Positions 7,465 to 18,749 of a DNA stretch of 64,000 nt are shown in pieces. This DNA is from Aliivibrio wodanis (GTDB taxonomy: Bacteria; Pseudomonadota; Gammaproteobacteria; Enterobacterales; Vibrionaceae). The first letter of the stretch is position 1; the number at the start of each line of letters is the position of its first letter. Both the position numbers and the translations under genes were made by a program. The notes under the pieces are model-generated. The model did not search any database. It had not been told where the DNA came from and saw only the letters and a program-made list of their open reading frames with translations. Where the stretch lies: the NCBI GenBank assembly GCA_000953695.1, contig LN554846.1, positions 2,232,001 to 2,296,000 on the forward strand, written 5' to 3'.

Positions 7465-9423
7465 TTAAGCTTCCTGTTTTTTTGCAGTTTTACGGAAACG
7501 ATATCGCTTGTCAGATAAAGCTAACAAACCACCAATCCCCATAAACAATGAACCAGCCCAGATCCAACGTACAAATGGTTTGTAGTAAATACGTACAGCC
7601 CATGAACGGTTGTCATCTAAACGCTCGCCCATTGCGATGTATAAATCACGAGTAAAGCCACGATCAATCGCTGCCTCTGTCATCATTGAACCCGCTGTTT
7701 CATAGAAACGCTTTTCAGCATGAAGCGTATTTATTTCTTTACCATCAAGCGTTATATCAAAATCAGCGGTGTAACCATCGTAGTTAGGACCGTCAGTATC
7801 ACGAACACCAGCAAAGTAGAACTGGTAACCATTCATTTCAATATGTTCACCAGGTGCTAAACGTACATCTTTTTCGATGCTGTAGTTTTGCACCATTGCA
7901 ATACCAATAATACTAACTGCTAAACCAATGTGAGCAAACATCATTGCCCAATGGCTACGGCCAAGTTTAGTTAAGCCAACAGAGAATGAGTGACGGTGAG
8001 TAGCACGTTCGTACAATTCAAAACCATGTAAAATTACGATCCAGATAGACATCATCCATCCAAGGTATGGCATGAATTGAAATCTATCAGCAAAGATAAC
8101 CATGAAGATTGCCGCTAGTGGGATTGTAATCGCACCAGTAATCACCATGCGTTTTGCTAAGTGACTTAAGTTGTCACGCTTCCAACGGATCAGAGGACCA
8201 ATACCCATCAAGAAAGCAAACGGGATCATCAACCATGCAAACAACATATCAAAGAATGGCGCACCAATAGATACTGAACCCAAACCAAGTTGTTTATGTA
8301 CAAGTGGTAATAATGTACCAACAAGTACAACAACTAATGCTGTCATTAATAGAATGTTGTTAGCTAATAGTGCATTTTCACGAGAAAACAGTGAGAAGTT
8401 CCCACGAACTCGTACTGACGCCCCTCTCAGTGCAAACAGCAGTAATGAACCACCGATCACCATGACAAGGAAACCAAGAATGAACATGCCTCGCGCTGGA
8501 TCTGAAGCAAAGGCATGAACCGATACCAAGATGCCTGAACGTACAAGGAATGTGCCTAATAGACTTAATGAAAAAGCTAAGATTGCCAGTAATACAGTCC
8601 ACGCTTTAAACGTACCGCGTTTCTCTGTTACTGCTAATGAGTGCATTAATGCCGTACCAGCAAGCCAAGGCATAAATGATGCGTTTTCTACTGGATCCCA
8701 GAACCACCAGCCACCCCAGCCAAGTTCATAATATGCCCACCATGAACCTAGAGAGATACCTACTGTTAGGAATGACCATGCAGCGATTGTCCAAGGACGA
8801 GACCAACGCGCCCACGCCGTATCTAAACGACCAGCCATTAATGATGCTATTGCAAAAGAGAAAGCAACCGAGAAACCAACATAACCCATGTATAACATTG
8901 GTGGATGAATGATTAGGCCCGGATCTTGTAGAAGCGGATTTAAGTCACGACCATCAATTGGGAAGAATGGTAGTGTACGCAAGAATGGGTTTGATGTAAG
9001 AATAATGAACAGTAAGAAACCGACATTAATCCACCCCATTACCGCTAAAACACGTGCAATCGATTCTTGTGGCATACCACGACTGAATGTTGCAACAGCC
9101 ACAGTCCAACCTGCTTGGATAAGAACCCAAAGCAATAAAGAACCTTCGTGTGCACCCCAAACGGCAGTTAAACGATAGTACCAAGGAAGTAAGCTGTTTG
9201 AGTTACTTGCGACATATTGCAGTGTGAAATCATTAATGTAGAAAGCCCACATTAAGACACCAAATGATAAACCTAGGAGTAAAAACATCCCCCACGACAG
9301 TGGTCTTGCACTTTGCATTAATGCTTTATTGCCACGGCTTACACCGTATATAGGCAATATACTCAATAGGATCGAAAGTCCTAAAGAAGCAATTAAGGCA
9401 AAATGACCAAGTTCTGCGATCAT
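7465..9423 (-). CDS. ccmF: Heme lyase subunit CcmF
   Basis: A 652-residue polytopic inner-membrane protein, the core of the heme ligase that attaches heme to apocytochrome c. The tryptophan-rich WWD heme-binding motif is seen as [19 protein letters not shown] in the first third, and many hydrophobic segments flank it. The C-terminal periplasmic domain includes the [13 protein letters not shown] segment before a last membrane helix. The start overlaps the end of ccmE by 4 bases. Length is typical of the family. Confidence 0.96.
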   Translation of the reverse strand: MIAELGHFALIASLGLSILLSILPIYGVSRGNKALMQSARPLSWGMFLLLGLSFGVLMWAFYINDFTLQYVASNSNSLLPWYYRLTAVWGAHEGSLLLWVLIQAGWTVAVATFSRGMPQESIARVLAVMGWINVGFLLFIILTSNPFLRTLPFFPIDGRDLNPLLQDPGLIIHPPMLYMGYVGFSVAFSFAIASLMAGRLDTAWARWSRPWTIAAWSFLTVGISLGSWWAYYELGWGGWWFWDPVENASFMPWLAGTALMHSLAVTEKRGTFKAWTVLLAILAFSLSLLGTFLVRSGILVSVHAFASDPARGMFILGFLVMVIGGSLLLFALRGASVRVRGNFSLFSRENALLANNILLMTALVVVLVGTLLPLVHKQLGLGSVSIGAPFFDMLFAWLMIPFAFLMGIGPLIRWKRDNLSHLAKRMVITGAITIPLAAIFMVIFADRFQFMPYLGWMMSIWIVILHGFELYERATHRHSFSVGLTKLGRSHWAMMFAHIGLAVSIIGIAMVQNYSIEKDVRLAPGEHIEMNGYQFYFAGVRDTDGPNYDGYTADFDITLDGKEINTLHAEKRFYETAGSMMTEAAIDRGFTRDLYIAMGERLDDNRSWAVRIYYKPFVRWIWAGSLFMGIGGLLALSDKRYRFRKTAKKQEA

Positions 9424-9905
9424 TGACCTATTCCTTGTTTTTGTTGTTCAGTGTATTGAAGTGGTTCATGCGTTTTCTTCATTGCTTCTGCAATTTCAGG
9501 TGGCATGTATTCTTCATCGTGTTTTGCCAATACTTCGTGAGCCTTTACTGTGGTTGCATCGACAAGAACACCTTGCGCTACAATACCTTGGCCTTCACGG
9601 AATAAATCAGGAAGAATACCGTTATAAGTAACCGTTACTTCAGGGCCTACATCGGCAACTTTAAATGAAACTTCTAAAGATTCACTGTCACGCTTTACTG
9701 TACCAGCGACAACCATGCCACCAATACGAAGACGCTGACCAACCTCAGGTTTAGTACCATCAGGTTTACCATTAACGAGTTCCGTTGGGGTATAGAATAA
9801 ATCCATATTTTGATTCAATGCATAGATCATTAAACCAACTGTTGCACTGACCCCAAAAAATAGCGCGAGGATCAATCCTAGGCGTTTTTTACGTCTTGGA
9901 TTCAT
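9420..9905 (-). CDS. ccmE: Heme chaperone CcmE
   Basis: A 161-residue periplasmic heme chaperone that binds heme covalently and hands it to CcmF. After a basic N-terminus ([10 protein letters not shown]) and one membrane anchor (about residues 9-29) comes an OB-fold domain. The heme-binding histidine is His129 in the HDEEY motif, with Tyr133, as in the family HxxxY signature. It overlaps both ccmD and ccmF by 4 bases. Confidence 0.95.
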   Translation of the reverse strand: MNPRRKKRLGLILALFFGVSATVGLMIYALNQNMDLFYTPTELVNGKPDGTKPEVGQRLRIGGMVVAGTVKRDSESLEVSFKVADVGPEVTVTYNGILPDLFREGQGIVAQGVLVDATTVKAHEVLAKHDEEYMPPEIAEAMKKTHEPLQYTEQQKQGIGQ

Positions 9906-10108
9906 AATGTGTTCTCCATAGTTTTTGCTTTTTTAATTCGTTCTTCTCGTGCCATTTTTTGTTCGATCTCTTTTAACAATTGACGACGTCTGCCTAAGCT
10001 AGAGAATAGAATCCAAAATAATGAAAGAAACGTGGCACCGAATGCGCCCCACACATAAGTAGCGTATCCACCCATGGCTAAAAAATCACTGAATGTCTCA
10101 AAATGCAT
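9902..10108 (-). CDS. ccmD: Heme exporter protein CcmD
   Basis: A small, 68-residue membrane protein needed to release holo-CcmE from the CcmABC complex. One membrane helix (about residues 16-35, [19 protein letters not shown]) is followed by a basic, charged cytoplasmic tail ([20 protein letters not shown]). The start shares one base with the ccmC stop (TAATG). The identification rests on size, topology and position. Confidence 0.9.
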   Translation of the reverse strand: MHFETFSDFLAMGGYATYVWGAFGATFLSLFWILFSSLGRRRQLLKEIEQKMAREERIKKAKTMENTL

Positions 10109-10854
10109 TACAATAATCCTCTTTTCTCAACTAACGCTCTAACCCAAGGACGGTGGCTCTCTTTAGCTAAAATTTCATTCCTAAAACGAATAAGAGTCAC
10201 TGAACCAAAGAAAGTTGCAAAACCAATGATATTTAATAACAGAGGCCACAACATATCGGCAGAAATAGAAGGTTTATCAAACTTTGTGATGCTTGCACCT
10301 TGATGAAGCGTATTCCACCACTCTACTGAGAAGTGAATGATTGGTAGGTTAATCACACCAACAATAGCAAGAATACCCGCCGCACGAGCCGCTGTGCGTT
10401 GATCATCAAATGCGTTATACAGCGCCATTACACCTAGGTATAAGAAAAGAAGAATAAGCTCAGAGGTTAAACGTGCATCCCATACCCACCATGCACCCCA
10501 CATTGGTTTGCCCCAAACGGCACCCGTTAATAAGGCAATGAATGTAAATACTGCACCAACAGGAGCCATTGCAGCAGCTGCCATGTCAGAAAGCTTTAAC
10601 TGCCACACCAAACCAATAAATGCAGCTATCGCCATCGACATATAAGCGCCCATCGACAAAATAGCAGAAGGGACATGGATATAGATAATTCTAAAACTGT
10701 CGCCTTGCTGGTAATCAGAAGGGGCAAATGCAAGACCCCAAATCGTACCAACCGTTAAACTGAGAATAGAGATCACCGCAAACCATGGCAGCAGTGTTGT
10801 ACTTAATTGATACGCTTTTTCTGGTTTAGCGTAAGGATGTAGCCATTTCCACAT
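10108..10854 (-). CDS. ccmC: Heme export/handling protein CcmC
   Basis: A 248-residue inner-membrane protein that loads heme onto CcmE. It has six predicted membrane helices and the WWD-type motif WGAWWVWDARLTSE, with flanking histidines for heme (IIYIHVPSA and IIHFSVEWWNTLHQG). Length is usual for the family. A gap of 42 bases separates it from ccmB, the widest inside the operon. Confidence 0.95.
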   Translation of the reverse strand: MWKWLHPYAKPEKAYQLSTTLLPWFAVISILSLTVGTIWGLAFAPSDYQQGDSFRIIYIHVPSAILSMGAYMSMAIAAFIGLVWQLKLSDMAAAAMAPVGAVFTFIALLTGAVWGKPMWGAWWVWDARLTSELILLFLYLGVMALYNAFDDQRTAARAAGILAIVGVINLPIIHFSVEWWNTLHQGASITKFDKPSISADMLWPLLLNIIGFATFFGSVTLIRFRNEILAKESHRPWVRALVEKRGLL

Positions 10855-10896
10855 TGGTTTATCTCACTTACTTAAATATTAAAATTATAATTATAT

Positions 10897-11565
10897 TTAC
10901 TGAACACTCACTCGCAGTGCCGAACTAATGGCAAATGGAGTCAATGTTGCGGAGCCCATTAAAAGAGCACCTAAAATCGCTAATTGGCCATTATAAGCCA
11001 TACCTAAGCTTGCAGCATCAATTGCAGATGTCGCAAAAATTAGAACTGGAATATATAACGGAAGAATAAGAAGACTCAATAATACGCCTCCTTTTTGAAG
11101 ACCAACCGTTAACGCTACCCCAACCGCACCAAGAAAGCTCAAGGTTGGTGTACCTAGCAGCAATGTCAAAACAATGGCTAACCATGTATTAAAATCTAAT
11201 GATAATAGAACCGCTAATAACGGACTAATGATAATCAATGGCAGACCAGTTAATAACCAATGCGCGACCACTTTAGCTAGAACAAGTATAGATAATGGAC
11301 TTGGCATTAGCATCATCTGCTCTAGGGATCCGTCTGCAAAGTCATCTCTAAAAAGGCGCTCTAAAGACAATAATGCCGATAACAAAGCAGCAACCCAAAC
11401 AATACCCGCAGCAATACGCGCCAATAAATTTGGCTCAGGCCCGATACTTAATGGAAATAGCGTGATCACGATAATAAAAAACCACAGCGGATTAAGAATA
11501 TCGGCTTTACGACGAAACGCGATTAATAACTCACGTCGAATAATGGTTGTCATTGAAGCGAACAT
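10897..11565 (-). CDS. ccmB: Heme exporter permease CcmB
   Basis: A 222-residue ABC permease with six hydrophobic segments, the membrane partner of CcmA. The N-terminus (TTIIRRELLIAFRRKADILNP written in part) and the FRDDFADGSLEQMMLMPSP region are typical of CcmB. It follows ccmA with no gap. The CcmAB transporter uses ATP to drive release of heme-loaded CcmE. Confidence 0.94.
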   Translation of the reverse strand: MFASMTTIIRRELLIAFRRKADILNPLWFFIIVITLFPLSIGPEPNLLARIAAGIVWVAALLSALLSLERLFRDDFADGSLEQMMLMPSPLSILVLAKVVAHWLLTGLPLIIISPLLAVLLSLDFNTWLAIVLTLLLGTPTLSFLGAVGVALTVGLQKGGVLLSLLILPLYIPVLIFATSAIDAASLGMAYNGQLAILGALLMGSATLTPFAISSALRVSVQ

Positions 11566-12180
11566 CTATTCACCTAACCTGATTTTTTTAAGCTCATTAC
11601 TATCAGTAAACAAATCCTGATGCGTAGTCAGCAATACAATCCCACCTTGTTTGGCATGGCTCATAAACAACTGCTCAAGCACTTTAACGCCTTGTTTATC
11701 AATCGCCGTTAAAGGTTCATCTAACACCCATAACTTATGGTTACTCAACCAAAGACGAGCTAAAGCGACTCGACGTTGCTGACCTGCCGATAATTGCCCT
11801 GCCGCCACATCTTCTCGTCCAGCTAAACCCACACGAGCTAATGCATCCCAAATGGCTTCTTCGTTATAATTGCTGTGCATCGATTGATAAAATGCAAGAT
11901 TCTCAAATGCCGTTAACTCACGCTTAACACCTGTATGATGACCTAGGAAAAGTAAATCGCTATGAAATTCTTCGCGATTTTTCTTTATAGATTCGCCATT
12001 CCAATAAATATCGCCTTCATCCGCATAACCTAACCCTGCAATAATACGCAGTAATGTGGTTTTACCTGCTCCATTTTGCCCTTCGATTTGAATAAGCTCA
12101 CCATCAGAGATGGTAAAACTCAATTGTTCAAATAAAACGCGTTCATCTCGAATACAGGTAACGTTACGAATTTCTAGCAT
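11566..12180 (-). CDS. ccmA: Heme exporter ATP-binding protein CcmA
   Basis: A 204-residue ABC ATPase that is the first gene of the ccm operon. The Walker A motif is GQNGAGKTT (residues 34-42), the signature motif LSAGQQRR, and Walker B LWVLDEP with the catalytic acid, then the switch His in LLTTHQ. The short length is normal for CcmA. A possible extended -10 promoter lies about 30 bases upstream. Confidence 0.95.
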   Translation of the reverse strand: MLEIRNVTCIRDERVLFEQLSFTISDGELIQIEGQNGAGKTTLLRIIAGLGYADEGDIYWNGESIKKNREEFHSDLLFLGHHTGVKRELTAFENLAFYQSMHSNYNEEAIWDALARVGLAGREDVAAGQLSAGQQRRVALARLWLSNHKLWVLDEPLTAIDKQGVKVLEQLFMSHAKQGGIVLLTTHQDLFTDSNELKKIRLGE

Positions 12181-12210
12181 AAGTATCTATTGTTGAAAAA
12201 TATTAGAGGC

Positions 12211-12219
12211 ATTCTAGCA
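12211..12219 (-). promoter_or_regulatory. Possible extended -10 promoter for ccmA
   Basis: Minus-strand TGCTAGAAT resembles an extended -10 (TGn plus TAGAAT) 31 bases before ccmA. No good -35 is seen, so this is tentative. Confidence 0.35.
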
Positions 12220-12431
12220 CAGCAAAAACGGTGAAACTTAGATATAAAACAAATCTATTTAGATAGATAAGTAAATAAGTATGTCTGTTCGTTTCACTTT
12301 TAAAATACCTTATATTTCATATGGGTATCAAGTGCTTGCTCAATAGAAAAGAGTAGCCCTTAATGGGTATTTCCATTAAAAACTTACAATCTACCATACG
12401 ATTAGAAGGGTGAGAGTACGGTTTTATAGAC

Positions 12432-12462
12432 AAAAAAAAGCTCCTCAGCAATGAGAAGCTTT
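12432..12462 (-). terminator. Terminator of the flhA-che operon
   Basis: AAAGCTTCTCA, loop TTGC, TGAGGAGCTTT with one G-U pair, followed on the minus strand by further T residues. It lies 24 bases after the stop of the DUF2802 gene. Confidence 0.88.
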
Positions 12463-12485
12463 ATTAGTTCTATATTAGTATGACA

Positions 12486-12947
12486 TTAATCATCATCTTC
12501 TAATCGTAACGGTGGGATAGAGCCTTTACCTGCTGCAATTTTAGCTTGTAAAGACATCATTAACTCTGCTTCTGCTTTTGGCAGCTCACACTCTTCCATT
12601 AGTTCATTAATACCAGCGCCTAATTGAACTAGCTTATTCGCTCTTGAATACAAACGACCATCAGAATCTGTATTTTCTAATTCATTTAAGCGTTCATCAA
12701 AATGCTGGCTTAGCTGAGTTATTTCTGACACTTTTTGCCCTATATTAATAGAGCCAGTGCGAAATTCTACAAACTGCTTCTTCAACTTTATCTGTTCATT
12801 TTGAAGCTGTTTATATTCTGCTTGAACCTCAGTTAATTGTTTCATTAACTGTATATTCTTACGATTAAACAACACAAAAATCACAAGTACTGAGATTATT
12901 GCAATGGCAGAAAATAGCTCTGAGAGCTGAGTTAATATATCAACCAT
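12486..12947 (-). CDS. DUF2802 membrane protein at the end of the chemotaxis operon
   Basis: A 153-residue protein with one N-terminal membrane helix (about residues 11-27, LFSAIAIISVLVIFVLF), a long coiled-coil segment (about 30-95, heptad-rich and full of Gln, Lys and Glu), and a C-terminal helix-turn-helix-like part (YSRANKLVQLGAGINELMEE) typical of DUF2802. Its start shares one base with the cheW stop, so it is coupled to the chemotaxis genes. The function is unknown to me; the conserved placement after cheW in vibrios and pseudomonads suggests a polar or motility role. Confidence 0.8.
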   Translation of the reverse strand: MVDILTQLSELFSAIAIISVLVIFVLFNRKNIQLMKQLTEVQAEYKQLQNEQIKLKKQFVEFRTGSINIGQKVSEITQLSQHFDERLNELENTDSDGRLYSRANKLVQLGAGINELMEECELPKAEAELMMSLQAKIAAGKGSIPPLRLEDDD

Positions 12948-13441
12948 TATAGGCTTGCCATGTCATCCCATTCGTCATCAGACAAAAGTTTGTTAAGATC
13001 AACCAAGATAAGTAATTTACCCTCACGGTTACTAACGCCTTGGATAAATTTCGCGCTTTCTTCTGTTCCAACACTTGGTGTCGTATCGATTTCTGATGAG
13101 CGTAAATATACAACTTCAGCAACACTATCAACTAGAATACCGATAACTTGACGCTCAGATTCAATAACAATAATACGAGTATTATCGGTAATTTCACCTT
13201 GCATCAAACCAAATCGTGAACGAGTATCAATAACAGTTACAACGTTACCACGAAGATTAATGATACCCAGAACATAATCTGGTGCACCAGGTACAGGAGC
13301 AATTTCTGTATGACGCAATACTTCACGAACTTGCATTACATTAATGCCGTACGTTTCTTCTTCTAGTTGAAACGTTACCCATTGTAATACTTCATCATTA
13401 ACTTGATCTTTACGGATCTCTACTTCATTAACCTGAGACAT
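12947..13441 (-). CDS. cheW: Chemotaxis coupling protein CheW
   Basis: A 164-residue CheW-like domain protein that links CheA to chemoreceptors in the polar array. Characteristic segments are QWVTFQLEEETYGINVMQV, REVLRHTEIAPVPGAP, VLGIINLRGNVVTVIDTRSR and ILVDSVAEVV. It lies 29 bases after parP and is followed without a gap by the DUF2802 gene. The length and motifs are ordinary. Confidence 0.95.
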   Translation of the reverse strand: MSQVNEVEIRKDQVNDEVLQWVTFQLEEETYGINVMQVREVLRHTEIAPVPGAPDYVLGIINLRGNVVTVIDTRSRFGLMQGEITDNTRIIVIESERQVIGILVDSVAEVVYLRSSEIDTTPSVGTEESAKFIQGVSNREGKLLILVDLNKLLSDDEWDDMASL

Positions 13442-13470
13442 TATTATTTCCTCGTACTCTTAGAGTTTTA

Positions 13471-14597
<1,127 letters not shown>

Positions 14598-14598
<1 letters not shown>

Positions 14599-15365
14599 TA
14601 AACTAATCTCTCCAAATAGTTTAATAATGTTTTATAAGCAAATACACCTCTGCTATTTGGAGAGACAAACGAAGGCGGCATTCTTTTCAAGCTTGCGTCT
14701 CGAAATTTAGTATCAATAGGTACTGCAGATGCCCACACTTTATCATTATATGTATTTTTTAATTCCATTAGCGTTTGTAGAGAAGCGTTAGTTCGCTTGT
14801 CATACATTGTCGGAATGATAGTGACATCAAACAGAGAAGGCTTATTCTTCTGCATAATGGCTAATGTCCTCATCATTCGTTCCAAACCCTTCATTGCTAA
14901 AAATTCGGTTTGAACAGGGATCAGAATTCGAGTACTGGCTGCTAATGCATTCACCATCATTACACCTAAAATAGGTGGACAATCAATCAATACATAATCA
15001 TATTCATCTTCTAACGCTTTAATTGCGCGTTTTAATATTAGTCCCATTCCACTGCGATTACCCATAACTCGATCAAGGGTCGCTAATGACATATGTGCAG
15101 GAATAATATCTAAGCCCGGTATATCACTTTTTAGAACAAAAGGAGAAACCGTGGCTTTATTTATCGTTGGTAACTGAAATAACTCAAAAAGACTGCAAGG
15201 TAAATCGTCTGAATCATAGCCTAAATAGGTAGTTAAAGAGCCGTGCGGATCTGTATCTACCATCAATACGCGTTTACCACGCTGATTTAATAAACCGGCT
15301 AACGTAATTGTTGTTGTTGTTTTACCAACACCACCTTTCTGGTTCGCTATGCTCCAGACGACCAT
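14598..15365 (-). CDS. parC: ParC, ParA-like ATPase for polar chemotaxis arrays
   Basis: A 255-residue MinD/ParA-family ATPase. The deviant Walker A KGGVGKTTT is at residues 10-18, with DTDPHGSLTTYLG and YVLIDCPPILG as the other nucleotide motifs. In Vibrio, ParC marks the old pole (through HubP) and recruits chemotaxis arrays with ParP so that each daughter inherits one. The genes cheB, parC, parP and cheW run together with 9 bases or less between the first three, which separates this ATPase from FlhG, encoded further upstream. Confidence 0.92.
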
Positions 15366-15374
15366 TATTTCTTC

Positions 15375-16517
15375 CTACTTCAATCCAACTTCAACAAGCA
15401 TTCGTTCTGCTACACGTTCAAGCGGTAAACTTTCTGAAGACAAACCTGCTTTATCAACTGCTTGAGGCATGCCATAAACAACACAACTCTGTTCATCTTG
15501 AGACCAAACTGTCGCACCTTCAGCTTTCAACATACGACAACCTTCACGCCCATCTGCGCCCATGCCTGTTAAGATCATAGAAAGCACTTTATCACCGTAA
15601 ATTTTTGCCGCAGAACCAAACGTAACATCAACACAAGGTTTATAATTCATACGCTCGCCACCATCTAAGATTTTCAAACGAGAAGAGCCTGGACGGCCAT
15701 CAATCATCATCTGTAAACCACCTGGAGCAAGGTACGCACAACCTGGTTTTAAAGCATCACCATCTTCAGCTTCTTTTACCTGAATTTGACATAAATTATT
15801 CAGCCGAGCAGCAAAAGCTGCAGTAAACGTGGCTGGCATATGCTGAACCAAGATAATTGGATGTGGATAGTTAGCCGGAATAGCCGTTAATATTTTTTGT
15901 AAAGCAACTGGCCCCCCTGTTGAGGTTCCAATTGCTGTCAGTTGATATTTCTTACCTGTCGCTTTAAAACGTTGACCTACTAGTGGTACTGAGGCGTTTT
16001 TTACCGGTGACGACGGTTTAGTTGAAGTCAACGTAGATACACGAGGCGCTGTTGAGCGTGTTGCTGTTGTTGCCGTGCTTGCTGTTTGTGTAGACAATGC
16101 AGGGCGACGCATAAATGATTTTTTACGAGCAATTTCACTAATACGCTTTTGTAATAGAGCAACAGCTTCATCACGATTACGAGCAATGTCTTCAAACTTT
16201 TTAGGTAAGAAGTCTAATGCACCAGCATCCAAGGCATCTAAAGTTGCTTTCGCGCCATCATGAGTCAAAGAAGAAAACATTAAGATCGGCGTTGGACAAG
16301 CCTTCATAATTTCTCTTACGGCAGTGATACCATCCATTACTGGCATCTCGATATCCATCGTAATTACATCAGGCTTTAATGACTTCGCTTTCTCTACTGC
16401 TTCTTTACCATTCACAGCGACGTCCATTACTTCAAGACGTGGATCTGAATTAATAATTTCACTTACTCGACGACGAAAGAAACTTGAGTCATCAACAACT
16501 AATACTTGTATTGCCAT
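15375..16517 (-). CDS. cheB: Protein-glutamate methylesterase CheB
   Basis: A 380-residue response regulator with a receiver domain (acid pair Asp10/Asp11, phospho-acceptor Asp55 in [13 protein letters not shown]) and a C-terminal methylesterase domain. The catalytic Ser lies in GTSTGGP, the His in LVQHMP and the Asp in [10 protein letters not shown] long Ser/Thr/Ala-rich linker joins the domains. CheB removes methyl groups from chemoreceptors and drives adaptation. It follows cheA by 15 bases. Confidence 0.96.
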   Translation of the reverse strand: MAIQVLVVDDSSFFRRRVSEIINSDPRLEVMDVAVNGKEAVEKAKSLKPDVITMDIEMPVMDGITAVREIMKACPTPILMFSSLTHDGAKATLDALDAGALDFLPKKFEDIARNRDEAVALLQKRISEIARKKSFMRRPALSTQTASTATTATRSTAPRVSTLTSTKPSSPVKNASVPLVGQRFKATGKKYQLTAIGTSTGGPVALQKILTAIPANYPHPIILVQHMPATFTAAFAARLNNLCQIQVKEAEDGDALKPGCAYLAPGGLQMMIDGRPGSSRLKILDGGERMNYKPCVDVTFGSAAKIYGDKVLSMILTGMGADGREGCRMLKAEGATVWSQDEQSCVVYGMPQAVDKAGLSSESLPLERVAERMLVEVGLK

Positions 16518-16532
16518 ATCTATCCTTGTGCA

Positions 16533-18740
16533 TTAACGCATGCGAACTGCGTAACGCTTAAGCAAATTAGGTACATCGAGAATTAATGCTATATGCCCAT
16601 CAGAAGTGATGGTCGCACCCGCCATACCAGGAGTTCCTTGTAGTAATTCATCAAGAGGTTTAATTACGACTTCTTCTTGACCAATTAATGTATCTACAAC
16701 AAAACCAACACGTTGCGCACCTAATTGAATAATAACTACATGGCCTAATCCCTTACGTTCTGTTTGACGAGAACCAGGAACTAACCAATCCTGTAAGTAG
16801 AACAGTGGAATCGATTTCTCACGTACAATCGTTGTTAACTGACCATCAACAATATTGGTTTTAGACAAATCTAGATGGAAAATCTCATTCACACTTGCAA
16901 GTGGCAGAGCAAATGGTTGATTAGCAACACCGACCATTAAAGTTGGTAGAATTGCTAGGGTTAATGGCACCTTGATTACAATCTTAGTTCCTTCACCCAT
17001 ACTTGAATCAATATCAATTGAGCCATTTAACTGATTAATCGCCGTTTTTACTACATCCATGCCTACACCACGGCCTGAAATATCTGAAATCTCAGTTTTA
17101 GTGGAGAAACCTGGAGCAAATATCAAATTATAACATTCTTTATTTGTTAAACGAGATGCAGCATCTGTGTCCATTAAGCCACGAGTTACCGCGATTCCAC
17201 GAAGTTTATCAGCATCCATACCACCACCATCATCAATGATGCTTAGTAAGATATGGTCACCTTCTTGAGAAGCAGATAAAATAACTTTACCTGTACGATC
17301 TTTACCAGTTTTAGCTCTAACATCTGGCATTTCGATACCATGATCCACTGAGTTACGAACCAAGTGAATTAGTGGATCAGCAAGAGCCTCTACTAAGTTT
17401 TTATCTAAATCAGTTTCTTCACCGCGCATTTCCAGCACAATATCTTTTTTCAACGTACGGGCTAAATCTCGTACAACTCGAGGGAAACGACCAAATACTT
17501 TCTTAATCGGTTGCATACGAGTTTTCATTACTGCGCCTTGTAAATCAGCAGTAACAACATCTAGATTTGAAACAGCTTTTGACATTTCTTCGTCATTGCT
17601 ATTCAAACCTAAACTAACTAAACGGTTACGAACTAACACTAACTCACCCACCATATTCATGATGTTGTCTAGTGTTGACGTATCTACACGAACCGTACTT
17701 TCAGCTTGCGGTTTTGCTTGCTGTTTAGCTGGTGCTTTTACTGCAGGCTTCGATTCTTCAGGAGCTTTAGTTCTTGTTGGTGCAGGAGTAACTGGTGCTG
17801 TCGTACGAGTTGGCGCTGGCGTTTCTGGCGCTTTTTCTACTACCGGTTCTGGTTTAGCAATTGATGCGGCCGGTTGTACAGCTTGAGCTAACTCTTCATC
17901 AGTAGGACCTTTACCTGAGCCATGCAATTGATCTAATAACTTATCAAATTCATCATCACTCATTAAATCCGAGTCGCCCGAGAGGACTTCATCTACTGAC
18001 TTTATATCTGCACTTGGTGTAGTTGCTGAATTACTTGGACTTTGACCAGAACCATGAAGCTCATCAAGTAATTTTTCAAATTCATCATCAGTAATATCAC
18101 CGCCAGCTTCAACTACACTAGTTGGGGCTGGAGCTACAGGCTTACTCACCTCTGGTGTCGAATTTAAGTTTGGCGCTACGCCTTTACCATGTAATTCATC
18201 GAGTAGCTTTTCAAATTCATCTTCTGTTATATCATCAAGAGAATCATGTTCTGTTTGAGCAGCCTCAACGACAACCTCTTCAATCACAGGAGCAGGAGCT
18301 TCAATTACAGGATCCGTAACTTCTGCTGCTGGTGCTGATTCACTTTCTGATGCAGGTTTACTAAGGCGATGTAACTCATCAAGCAAGCGTTTTTCCGCAG
18401 CGACTAATGACTCACCATTTTGAACAGCAACAAACATAACGTTTACGCTATCTAGTGTTTCCAAAATGGTATCCATCAACTCAGAAGTAACTTTACGCTT
18501 ACCAGTTCTAAGAATGTCGAATACATTTTCAGCACCATGACAGGCGTCAACTAATTCAGTTAATGAAAGGAAACCTGCGCCACCTTTTACCGTATGAAAG
18601 CCACGAAAAATAGCATTTAATAGCTCACCGTCATCTGGACGCTGCTCTAATTCAACTAATTGTTCAGAAAGTAGCTCAAGAATTTCTCCTGCTTCAATTA
18701 AAAAATCTTGCAGGATGTCTTCATCCATTTCAAAGCTCAT
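16533..18740 (-). CDS. cheA: Chemotaxis histidine kinase CheA
   Basis: A 735-residue kinase that phosphorylates CheY and CheB. The P1 domain carries His49 in RGFHTVKGGAGF. The dimerisation, ATP-binding (HLVRNSVDHGIE, DDGGGMD, GRGVGMDVV) and CheW-like domains follow. Between P1 and the dimerisation domain lies a long linker with three near-identical repeats at about residues 170-187, 214-231 and 260-277 (EDEFEKLLDELHG type), which fits the region that binds ParP in vibrios. A canonical P2 domain is not obvious. cheZ lies 9 bases upstream. Confidence 0.96.
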   Translation of the reverse strand: MSFEMDEDILQDFLIEAGEILELLSEQLVELEQRPDDGELLNAIFRGFHTVKGGAGFLSLTELVDACHGAENVFDILRTGKRKVTSELMDTILETLDSVNVMFVAVQNGESLVAAEKRLLDELHRLSKPASESESAPAAEVTDPVIEAPAPVIEEVVVEAAQTEHDSLDDITEDEFEKLLDELHGKGVAPNLNSTPEVSKPVAPAPTSVVEAGGDITDDEFEKLLDELHGSGQSPSNSATTPSADIKSVDEVLSGDSDLMSDDEFDKLLDQLHGSGKGPTDEELAQAVQPAASIAKPEPVVEKAPETPAPTRTTAPVTPAPTRTKAPEESKPAVKAPAKQQAKPQAESTVRVDTSTLDNIMNMVGELVLVRNRLVSLGLNSNDEEMSKAVSNLDVVTADLQGAVMKTRMQPIKKVFGRFPRVVRDLARTLKKDIVLEMRGEETDLDKNLVEALADPLIHLVRNSVDHGIEMPDVRAKTGKDRTGKVILSASQEGDHILLSIIDDGGGMDADKLRGIAVTRGLMDTDAASRLTNKECYNLIFAPGFSTKTEISDISGRGVGMDVVKTAINQLNGSIDIDSSMGEGTKIVIKVPLTLAILPTLMVGVANQPFALPLASVNEIFHLDLSKTNIVDGQLTTIVREKSIPLFYLQDWLVPGSRQTERKGLGHVVIIQLGAQRVGFVVDTLIGQEEVVIKPLDELLQGTPGMAGATITSDGHIALILDVPNLLKRYAVRMR

Positions 18741-18749
18741 AATATTCCT

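Larger units (their letters stand above)
12181..12485. other. Region between the chemotaxis and ccm operons
   Basis: These 305 bases hold the ccmA promoter candidate (around 12211-12219), a minor inverted repeat TTAATGG/CCATTAA (12360-12379) and the terminator of the chemotaxis operon (12432-12462). No gene is seen. Confidence 0.6.

Noticed and set aside
8171-9178. Several plus-strand open frames opposite ccmF
   Set aside because: They overlap a conserved membrane protein gene on the other strand and look like its shadow; no family features.
12360-12379. TTAATGG/CCATTAA inverted repeat as a terminator or operator
   Set aside because: Only a 7-bp AT-rich stem without a T run and not near a clear promoter; likely chance in AT-rich DNA.
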